Source: Glandiceps talaboti (taxonomy: Eukaryota; Hemichordata; Enteropneusta; Spengelidae). From it: a DNA stretch of 64,000 nt. Positions 39,243-64,000 of the stretch are shown here, piece by piece. Each line of letters begins with the position of its first letter. Position 1 is the stretch's first letter. The DNA lies in NCBI RefSeq assembly GCF_964340395.1, contig NC_135551.1, forward strand, positions 22,368,503-22,432,502, in the 5' to 3' direction. The position numbers and the translations under genes are program-made. The notes under the pieces were generated by a model, which was not told where the DNA came from, searched no databases, and worked only from the letters and a program-made list of their open reading frames with translations.

Positions 39243-39363
39243 GATCAAAATGGCGGTCCGTCCGAAAAGACCTCTGGGAAGGTATTTCCGAACGTTGCCG
39301 AATGTACCCGAAAGAACCCGGAAGTAAATACCAGCGGGAAGGAAAGAGTTCAAATTTTGAAAG
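39243..39363. promoter_or_regulatory. Bidirectional RPL24/CEP97 promoter
   Basis: Only 121 bp separate the two start codons. The interval contains AAAATGGCGG at 39247-39256 (YY1-like, placed as often seen near ribosomal protein gene starts) and CCGGAAGT at 39318-39325 (ETS/GABP-like, common in bidirectional promoters). Reading toward RPL24, CTTTTC at 39269-39264 would make a 5'-TOP start with a 27-nt leader. No TATA box is evident. The YY1 and ETS assignments are by motif only. Confidence 0.75.
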
Positions 39364-54360
<14,997 letters not shown>

Positions 54361-57246
54361 GTAAGATACTTTCTAACAGTCAATACCATACCTGCTTGTT
54401 TTCATTCAGGCAAAGCACAGCTGCCAGAGTCAATCAATGTCCAGTACACCCAAGAAACAAAGTAACAGTCAGCTTAGAAACTAAGCATGTCTGGTCAAAT
54501 GGATCGAAGCTTTGATTCTTAGGTAAGGATTTGGATACCTGTTGCTTAGATACTGAGCTGTTATCCATTTGATGATCAATTGGATTGAAGCTTAGATTCT
54601 CAGCTAATGTTTCAGGTACAAAGTTCTTGTGTGATATTCTTACCTACATTGTAGAAAGTGAGCTTTATCCATTTTATGGTATACTGGACTGAAGGTTTGA
54701 TTCTCAATTGAGGTTTTGCAATCTGTTCAGAACTCTTGTGGAATATTCTTGCCACTTTACCTTTGTCATAGAAACAAAATCACATGAAAAAATTACTCCA
54801 GTACGGAGATGGACATTGTCTTCCCGTCACTTTGGAAAGCTGGCATCATCCTTGCCACCTAGGTTGCCATGCTTGGCAGGTTTCTGCTATGCTTCAAATG
54901 TGTTCTGTCATCCTTGAACATTAGTAATGTTTGACTGACATACTATAGTTACAATGTCGTAAGTTCTACAGGAAGAGAAATGGCTGATCCCAATTTTCAT
55001 GACGTGTGCATGTAGTGGGTATTGTAAGTAGTGGGTATTGTAAGCATGTCAGATGAAGGGAGGAGGACTGTGTCATAATTTGGTGGGTGCATGTACATCA
55101 CCGTTGTTGGTAAAATTCCTCAAAGGTTCTTATTATCCTAAGACAATTCTACTCCGTCGTTTGTCACCAACCACCTGTCAGTAAACCATCTGTCGGCCAG
55201 AGGAAGCATCTGGGATAAGACGTTAAACTGTTGCCACTCAAAACACAGCAAGTCCAGTAGGACAGGTTGTAATCACATGTACTTGCATTATTATCTTCAT
55301 ATATTGTACCTGGATGATTGAGAACATTCAGAGACACATGTCAGAGTGTGTTTCAGTGTTGGAGATATGCATATATTAATGCAGATCATATGCAAATGTC
55401 TATACTATTGATATGTAAATTATCATGCAAATTGGCTGCCATCCGTGCCATCTGTTCTGGAGAGAACACTGATGGTGCATTCCTTTCCTGATATTAAAGC
55501 TAGAGACATCAAAGCTAAGCTATTTCATGAAAGAAAATGTCATTTGAAAACTGATATTTTATCATGTGATGACGTGAATGGAGAATAGGTGGATAAGTTT
55601 GCTCAAATAGCAGTGTATACAAAATAGTAGAACAATCCTCTTGTGAACTACATGTAACAGTCATTGTTAGAACTATGTTGATCATACATGTGTTAGAGAG
55701 CCACGTACAGATTAGTGAAATCGCCAAAAAAGTCTCAGTACCACACATGTAGGGTAGTTTACCTCATGCTAGAAGGTCAAAATAGAACAAGCAGGTCAGC
55801 CAATTCTCATACACCTATAAAGTATATTCATTGTAGCACATGGAGGGGAATTGAAGTCATGTTGTCACCCAGGTGTTATTTTTTATGATGCACGTACGTA
55901 GGTGGTAAAGTTCTATTTCAGGCAATGAGAATTGTGATAATAATAGTAATCTATCATGGTTCAGCTAATTGAAGTATAGTCAGTCATTGGTTGGTATTCT
56001 TGATTGATAAGTTTTACCCAAGACACTGAATGCTAAAATCTTCATACAAGTATGACCTTAGTAATTGCAAGTCACAAGCACTGTCATGATTTTAGTTGAC
56101 AGTCTGCTCAAGGAATTGCGGATCTCTGAAGACATGCACATTTCTAGCTATTGGCTGTATAGTAGCATCATTGTCAGAAGTTGTCAAACTTTACCAAATT
56201 TGCAGTAGAGTATTGTAATTTGTATAATCCCTGTAGTTTCTTGTGTATAAACAAATACCCTCACTTCAACTAGATTCCAATAAGGTAACTTTTCTACGAT
56301 AAAAAATGGAGTCAAGTAGCAATTTCTATTCTACAAATACCCTCCTGTTAGAAAGAGGAAAAATTTCACCTCCCCGCACCAAAAAGGTACTGTTTTAATG
56401 AACAAGAAGTTAGCTCATGAACCAATGGGCCAGAAACAACTCCTATTCAAACCAGATTTTTGCCATCTACTTCAAAGGTTAAGACTAGACAGATAAAAGA
56501 CAGGTAATTTATTGGTTACTGGACTTAGTGAACCAAACACCACGGTCCATCATCATCATCGATGAGACAGGTGCACTCAGGGAGTGCCCACCAGACTAGT
56601 ATGTACCCGTCTACTTCAAAGAAAATTTTCAATGGGATTCTATTCACTGTGTGACTTTTCTAAATCTTCATTACTTAAATGCACTGTGTTATGTCAACAC
56701 TGTAAAACTTTTATGAGGTATAATCAACTGCTCCACTGCACCCTCCCAGAAAAACACAAACAACCAGTTTGTAGAAGTCGATCAGTTTCTTATTGACTTC
56801 TTATAGAAAGAGTCCCATTTGTTAGAAACTTGATATTTTCATGTTTGTGAAGCTTTCAAGTAAATATTGATGTTTTGATAATGTCCATTTTTGTTGCTGT
56901 TGGTCATTTTTAGTTCAGTCACTCAGTCAGAAAGCGAGGTATGAGATCATTTCTAAAATTGTCAATGCAAAGCTGGATAAAGTAGAAGTGATTTGAACCA
57001 TAGGTCCATATTGATTTACAGTACATGGACATTTGTAGTTTGCTTTAGTCCTCTGTTGGTTGAGTTGTAGTTAGTGGTTATTCACAGAACAACTGCGCTA
57101 TCACACTGTACCTGCTCTAGCCTGTACTCAATGGTACAATGACTCTGACTACACCCAGATACTTTGATAAGTCAATATCCTATAATTATTCTGAAATGGG
57201 ATGGTGTCAGTCAAGCAAATAAGTTAATAACTTCATTTTCCCACGA

Positions 57247-57510
57247 CAGTCATCACTACTCCATACAGTACACTTGTAGAGCTTCAGTCATCACCACTCC
57301 ATACAGTACACTTGTAGGACTTCAGTCATCACTACTCCATACAGTACACTTGTATGGCTTCAGTCATCACTACTCCATACAGAACACTTGTAGGGCTTCA
57401 GTCATCACCACTCCATACAGTATGCTCATAGGGCTTCAGTCATCACCACTCATGGCATACAGTACACCTGTAGTGTAATAGTTGAACTTGTAGGGCATCA
57501 GTCATCACCA
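57247..57510 (+). repeat. 38-bp minisatellite (CEP97 intron 3)
   Basis: Units begin with CAGTCATCAC at 57247, 57285, 57323, 57361, 57399 and 57437, an exact 38-bp period. A seventh, interrupted unit follows. Each reads CAGTCATCACTACTCCATAC then AGTACACTTGTAGGGCTT with a few changes. Confidence 0.85.
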
Positions 57511-60146
57511 AAACACATGATAAAGTATGTTTATCAAAAGGTTACTATAAATACTTGTTTTTAATGGTAAGTGCAGCCCATTAATTACATTGTATGTTAA
57601 CTATTTTCTTACTCCATTAATAAGATTACCCGAGAGGCTGGAACAGTTAATTGTTGATTCTAACGTTTCTTGTTAATGAAGTTGTTGTCATCACAAGCAT
57701 TCCCTCACAATACTACAATCAAGGAAGGTAATACTAATAAAAAAAGTAACAGTACCAATTATCCAGCATTGTTCTATTAGTGACCCTGACCACAGTGTTT
57801 TTGGAATTGTTCCAGAACCTTCTAGATAATTATAGTGTTTGGTCACAGTGGTGTAAAGTTATAATTGCTTTATACCATGGATACATACCACATGTATACA
57901 GAAAAGTGATGCAAATTCTCAGAATACTACCAAGAGTTATTTATGATTTCAATATGATTGATATTTTTTTTTCTAATCTACAAACAAGAGTAGATGTTAT
58001 ATTACGATGAGTGACGTTTTATGAAGCTGTGTTGTCACTGAGAGTTATGTCAAAATGAATGTTCATGGACTCTTGAGTTCATTGTTAGTGTTATTCACAG
58101 TAAAAATATTTTTCAGAAGCGAATTCCACATTTTTGCTGAAATATCATTGGGGAGGGTGACATGTTGTTATAATGGGCTGTCATTATGTGCCTTACTCAT
58201 GACATGTTAAATGAGTTGGCAAATTGGAGTACATCGCGATGTCAATGCTTGCATCCCAAAGTAAGTTGGATTTCCTCTGATGGATGTATTTCGCTTCCTT
58301 CAACATACATCTATGCGATTAGGCTTCTTTGTTCAAGGTTTTGACACTCTCATGTCATACCTAGTGATCGCTACATGTATACTGACTGTCACTTTATCAG
58401 AGGTTCAGATTGCTAACAAAAGTTGTTGGTCGTTAATGTGTTCCTGAAAGCATGTACCCAATGGTGATGGTGTTTCTTGCTAACAGTAATGGTGGGCTTA
58501 TGTCATTTGAATATTCATTACAAAGTTCAAATATAAGTGTGATTGATACCATAGGGGTTGGGTGCTATCAGCATATGATATAAATCATGGCGATGGTATC
58601 AGAAGATCCATTTCAAAGTTCAAGTACAACTGTAATACCAACAAGGTGAAGTAGAGTGGAGATGAGTAGGGGTTACATTGTTATATTCACAGGTAATATA
58701 ACTGTCAACAATATCCTGGTTTATAGGACTAAAGTTCAAGTGTAACTATTATTTTACCAAATTGGGTTTAGGGTTAGAATGGGGTAAGGAATGGGGTTGT
58801 CAGTGTTTTTGCTTTAGGTAGGGCACACCTGGTAACAGAAAGGGGGACAAGGGGTAAAAATGGTGTAGTGTTTCCCCATAGAGTCTATGGTAATTTTGTT
58901 TGGGAACCCAGGTAAAATGACATGGGAACCCGGTTTGATTTTACTATGTTCTCCACTGTCTGTGACCTACTTACTGCCCTTGGCAAAAACATTGGTTGTG
59001 ATAGGAGTGGGATGGTAGTTGGATTGGGAGTGGGACTGAGGTTAGCAGGAGTGGGAGAGGGAATTGGATGGTGAGGGAGGGGAATGAGATAAGAGTGAGT
59101 TTTCATTGGGGTTGGAATGAGGGAGCTGACATTTGTCTTGGCTACATGATGTGATAATAATCCTTGTCCAATTGAGGTATTAATCTCCAGCAACACTGAT
59201 ATGTATCCAGTGCAGAAAGTCATGTTATTGAAACCACATACATGTACATTTGTACATGCTGTATGTTTGGTCGTATAAAGTACACATTAGATATTTAGAA
59301 GGCTACACAAAGCCAAAGTACCTAAATCACTGGGACATTTGGATGAGGAAGCAAACACAGACACATTGTTAAACCAACATAAACATAGTAATTGGACTCC
59401 CTGTGTTTCCATGTGACTCTTTGGTTTACCTTGACTACCCTATGCTGTAGTAATGGAGTTATCTCAATGTTGTTCTAGTATCTACTTGCAAAGTACTTCG
59501 GTACCTTTTGTTGTTTGTCTCATCCAAAGACATTTTTGTGTGTACTTAATGAGTAAATGCATAAAACATACACTCCGGACTTCTTTGTGAAACTGGCTGT
59601 AAATATTTTGTATGGGCTTGAGTTAAACCACTTCACTGTTGGCCAGCACCAGGAACTTTTAATAACACTAGCATAATGGATGATAGTACCGCAAACGAAA
59701 TTCCGCCATCACTTTAGAATTACACATCTAAATTAATTGGTTAATAAAACAAACCATCAAATTGTAGTGAAACAGACTATATTTCTTCCTAATTCAAATT
59801 TAGAGGTCCTTCAGTATATCCAAGTTACAACAGTGTGTTTTATGGGTCTTCAAACTGACATTTCTATGTGCAGGTCCAGTTGTATAACAAATTATGAACC
59901 AGCCTGAAGTAGTCCACAACCATGTAATATCACTTGTGACGCTGATAACCTGCTTTCCAAAACTAGGGTAGGTAGGTAGGTGAAGAATTTTAACAACGAT
60001 AAAAGGTCACAATCCATTATTTTGAGAGTAAGAGGTACCGAAATAATGATGACATCATGCTCTTTCTTTGTAAATTTGCAATATTGTGTACAATAAGGCG
60101 TAAAAAGAAAATTGTGTAGTTCCAATTACATTCAGTTTAAAAATAG

Positions 60147-60474
60147 GTTTGGTACATGTAGGTACATGTAGATTTTTATTTTATTATATATATTTTTTTC
60201 ATGTGTGAGTGTCTAGTTCAGGTTTTCCATTGTTTTCCAAATTGTTTTGTGTTGTTTATTTCTTCCTATCAGATGTACAGCCATTACAGATTGGAAGAAT
60301 AGTTTTATATTGTCTTTTTTAAGTTGATGTCAGTTTCCGCACCCGCTATTTCTAGTGAGACTTCGCGATTTTCACGATTTATTGTTATTTTTCCTGAATA
60401 CGTAAAAAAAAGTTTATGGTTGGCATGAAATACTAGGTGAGGTCAGATAACCAAAACCAAACAACTTTGCCTAA
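60147..60474 (+). mobile_element. GGCCTAAAAAAA MITE, copy 3 (CEP97 intron 3)
   Basis: Same orientation as copy 1, with CATGTGTGAGTGTCTAGTTC and GATGTACAGCCATTACAGAT. The right end (AACTTTGCC followed by TAA) is still recognisable; the left end has decayed. Confidence 0.65.
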
Positions 60475-62911
60475 GAACAATGTAGTAAACAATAAACTGG
60501 TTTCGTAGACAAACAACTGCATGGTATTAGACAACCTTAACTCCTATCGTGACAGAGGAATTTTACTTTTTGTGATTTTCAAAGTGTTACATAGTTTTAA
60601 CTTCAAGAAAATCAAAGTTATTAAAATCTCTTCAAACTTTGCCATGTGGAAATTTTCTTCTGATCCCTTCCAAATAACAAAACTTGAAAGAAACTTTGAC
60701 GTCCACCATCTTGTTTTCAAGGAGGTTGACTGTTTTATTTTCCCATGTAGCGTTAACATGTTCGTTGGCCATATTGGATTCTAAAATAGGCTAAATTTTA
60801 TAAATTTTGACATCTATCATATAAAAAAATAAGTGACTCCTGATTTTTTCTCCTTCCTTTTTTAAACTGAGAATGTGTTGGAGTTTTTGAATAAAATTCA
60901 TGAACATTTAAACAGTTTGTTTTTGAAGGCACATTTCATGATAAAACCACCTGTTATGGCTCACCCCAATATATTCCATTTAAACAATACAAAAAAGTGA
61001 CAAGCAGTTCTCAGTTAGCTTGTCAAGTTACTTTACCAAACATTCTTCATGTTTGAGAAATTGACCTAAAAAGAAAGCTGATGGTACAAATATTTACAAT
61101 GTACGGTTTGTACCTATTGTATTGATTTTGAACAGTTACATATACTTTTCAAGTGTTTTTCTTACCCTTAGGATGGGTAAGTTATTTATGTTGTTCTCGA
61201 AGCCACAGTTGATAATTTATAGTAACTGTTGTAATGGTTTTCAGTCAGTATAAATATATTAACACTAGTTAACCTTGATGAAAGTCATTAGAAAGAGTCC
61301 CTTTATTAACATTGCCTCGTTTGATTTTATCACTTAATTTAAAATGAAATAATCTGATAGCATGGAATGGTTTATACATTGCAAGTTTAATTTACTAGAT
61401 AGACTGCCCTTTGCTTTGGGAATACAACAAAAGATGTGATTAATCACTATTTTCTGATCGTAAAAATTCTGAAGGACAAAGAAACAGGAAAAACAAACAC
61501 AGAAATGATGGAAAGGAAAAGCTAACCTCAGAGAGAAAAGAAAAGCCATCCTTGTTCGCATTTTTTTGTCCTTGTCCTTTTTCCCCTGTGTTTTCTGCAA
61601 TATGTCTATTTCAGTTTAATGTTCACTAGTATTAACAATACAGAGTATTACATCATTGTTTGTTACTTTTTGAGTTTGAAGAGTTTGATATGTACAGTGG
61701 TGTAGAGTAGAGTAGAATAGAGATGAGTGGTTTGTGAAGTCACAAACAGTTCAGTGTCCGTAGCGCAACTTTTGTTCACCTGTAAGGAAGGCATTGTTTA
61801 TTTTTCATCAGTCAACCAATCATATTCGCTCTCTCTACGATGGAGAGGTATTTGTTTGTGTACACAAACAACTACAAGAAACAGGATTTTTAATTAATGA
61901 CAATAAAAAGACTGACATTGATACAGATGTTGTTATTGTATGTTTCTGAAGTTTTTTGATAATAGTATATATAGTAAGCCATTACTGAGCTGTTGTCCTT
62001 ATCTGCCCCTCTTATCCAACTTGTGGTTCATGGATTAGATGTACATTGTGTAAGTTATCCAGGGACCCTTTGCAAGGAACCATAATGTGAAAGAAGTTCA
62101 AACAAAAAACCGCTACAGAATACTAAGAAACACACAGTTGCATCATAGATGCCATTTCTCAGAAACTGACCCAGAGTGCCCCTCTTACGTCATTTTCTTT
62201 GATCAAGTCTATTCAGACAGATTCTGTAATACTATAGTCAACACAAACCTTTTTGATACAGACAAACACAGTTACGTAATTAGAGAACCATTTCTGAGAA
62301 AAGTGCACCGCTTGCGTACATTTTTGCTGCAAGGAAACTAACATGAATCAGGGATTGAAGAAACTATATAAATAATTTACAATTATTCTCTGTTAACTTT
62401 AGCCATTTATTTTATGAGAGTAGCAGATAAATGCAATATTTATGACTAGGCATTACGTTTTAGTTGATAAAAAGCTAAAAAATTAAATAACCTATTTGTT
62501 AGGCAAACTGTCACTTCATAGATCATCTGTTATGTGGTACATTGTGCATACATGTAAATACACAAGAGTGCTTATCAATGGTTGTACATGTATACTCACT
62601 GCTATCACAGCAAACCTACACCAAACAAAGAAACACAAAGTAAAACATTTATTTTCTGAAGCTCAAGGAATTGTCCAGATATTATCAAAAACTGCCTTGC
62701 AAAAACTGCTTAACAATGGTATATTCCAATGTTCTTTCTCACAAATACCATGTATGGGTACATAGTCAAGATGCTACATTTGTATCAATGGCTTCAAGTT
62801 CAAATCACAAGATCTCTCTTCACCACAAGAGCCACGGATAGCCACTAGTAGTCTAACTGATGCATGATTTTTTTTCTAATGGAGTAAAACTTGTTGTTCA
62901 CAACATAGTCC

Positions 62912-62913
<2 letters not shown>

Positions 62914-62988
<75 letters not shown>

Positions 62989-62998
62989 TGCGTGTGTG

Positions 62999-63050
<52 letters not shown>
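62914..63050 (+). repeat. (GT)n microsatellite with (CGTG)n centre
   Basis: GT repeat interrupted by about five CGTG units at 62970-62993, then TGCATG and GT again. Confidence 0.95.
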
Positions 63051-63053
<3 letters not shown>

Positions 63054-64000
63054 CAAACCATAGTAAGCTTTGACTATAAATGAAATGGCACTCACTGCTG
63101 GCATCTTTCCAAGGCTTGCTAGTTACTCTGTTCAACAATAAAACACTCATTTGAGGTTTTATCGAAAGCCATGTCTTTAATATACATGTGTAATGTTAGG
63201 CGGTAAATCCCATCATGAGTAGGTTCACTTGTACTAATAGAGTTGCCTGTGGCTATTTTTCCGCGTCGCGTTGTTATTTTGGTTCTTTGTCAACCCAAAT
63301 ACGTGCTTCCCTGTTGCAGTATATGGCATGTCCTGCAGTAGTAATTTAGCTTCGGTTCCAGGCTGCTTGTGTTAAATTAACAATCATTTGTGACCAATTG
63401 TGTACAGCATTTCCATCTAATAAAATGTCAGTAAAGGTTACATTGCCGTGTTGTTTAATATTTTGCCTGTGTGTTAGCCTGAGTTTGTCTTTCATTGTAT
63501 TATACACGTAGTAATAAAGTATGGGTTCTGGGCTGATGCTGTCAAAGTAATGTAGTTTTGTTTTTTTGTTTTTTTGGCGAGAATTTAGTGATCTTGCCAA
63601 GTTTGATAAAACGTCAGACTCAAATGTTACAAGCAAACTTTTGAAAGTTAATAAATTTAAGGATATTAAATTTATGAACAGAATGGAATGTTTGCACAAA
63701 TTAGCTTACAGCATTCCAAAGATAATAAAGATAACTTTTTACAAATTTTACCTGAACCATTATTTTGTTGAATGTCTAAACTTAAAGGCCCAGTTCAGAC
63801 TGAAGTTCAAATTTTGGTGTGAAAAACAGGATTTGTTAGAGATATAGAAACTTTGGTCCTGAACAAAAGAATGATCCTAGGTATGTACAAGTCATCCACA
63901 CAGATCTATACTGATAAGATACCGTAACATTAATATGAGAACCTGGGACTGAATCATTGGCCTTTAACTTCAAGTAGTTTAAGAACAAAAGACTTGGGAT

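Larger units (their letters stand above)
54361..64000 (+). other. CEP97 intron 3 (runs off the window)
   Basis: I searched for the next leucine-rich repeat exon and did not find one. Contents: the 38-bp minisatellite, MITE copy 3 and (GT)n. Open frames at 62087-62341 (84 codons, plus) and 63346-63699 (117 codons, minus) have non-repetitive composition but no recognised domain; I do not call them genes. Confidence 0.45.

Noticed and set aside
57164-57478. 104-codon frame through the 38-bp minisatellite
   Set aside because: 38 is not a multiple of three, so the peptide is a repeat artefact without a conserved reading frame.
57247-57510. Regular 38-bp direct repeats considered as a CRISPR array
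   Set aside because: Units are contiguous with no unique spacers, in a eukaryotic intron; it is a minisatellite.
62087-62341. 84-codon plus-strand frame considered as a CEP97 exon
   Set aside because: It has no leucine-rich repeat or IQ pattern and no convincing splice acceptor in the right phase.
63346-63699. 117-codon minus-strand frame near the right edge
   Set aside because: Non-repetitive, but no domain recognised and an overlapping plus-strand frame is equally long; evidence too weak for a gene call.

Overview
This is animal nuclear DNA. Genes are split by GT-AG introns, the sequence is AT-rich, and it carries long microsatellites, small inverted-repeat transposons (MITEs) and a tRNA-type SINE. 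It encodes eL24 and a CEP97-type centrosomal protein, so it is metazoan. Intron size and repeat style suggest an invertebrate, perhaps a non-vertebrate deuterostome such as a hemichordate or lancelet, but no marker here fixes the phylum. There are no bacterial genes, operons or CRISPR arrays.

Region 1 (1-25.1 kb) is a lambda-crystallin / L-gulonate 3-dehydrogenase (CRYL1) cluster. I reconstructed three six-exon paralogues whose internal exons have identical lengths. Copy A (minus; exons 1-5 present, exon 6 off the left edge), copy B (minus, complete, 8275-17040) and copy C (plus, complete, 18450-22928) encode 328 aa where complete. Two broken relatives lie downstream of B (6.35-7.48 kb, minus) and of C (23.7-25.14 kb, plus). 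B plus its broken neighbour therefore mirrors C plus its own: a large inverted duplication around a 1.4-kb divergent intergenic spacer, with copy A as a further tandem unit. Intron 1 of B has gained a 1.7-kb TTA-flanked inverted-repeat element with a 191-codon reading frame, plus a 206-bp MITE.

Region 2 (25.1-31.7 kb) has no recognisable gene; it holds microsatellites, one probable MITE and hairpins.

Region 3 (31.7-64 kb) is a head-to-head pair. RPL24 (minus, five exons, 157 aa, 31742-39242) and the first three coding exons of CEP97 (plus, from 39364) have start codons only 121 bp apart. The gap carries YY1-like and ETS-like sites, which suggests a shared bidirectional promoter. CEP97 has a 13.4-kb second intron and its third intron runs off the right edge. 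These introns hold MITE families, minisatellites, a SINE and very long (CT)n, (TA)n and (TG)n tracts.

Functionally, the CRYL1 products would be cytosolic NAD-dependent enzymes of the glucuronate-xylulose route. RPL24 is a 60S ribosomal protein and CEP97 a centriole/cilium regulator; nothing links these to CRYL1 beyond proximity. I found no convincing new molecular system. The most informative things are the paralogue cluster's architecture and decay and the compact RPL24/CEP97 promoter.
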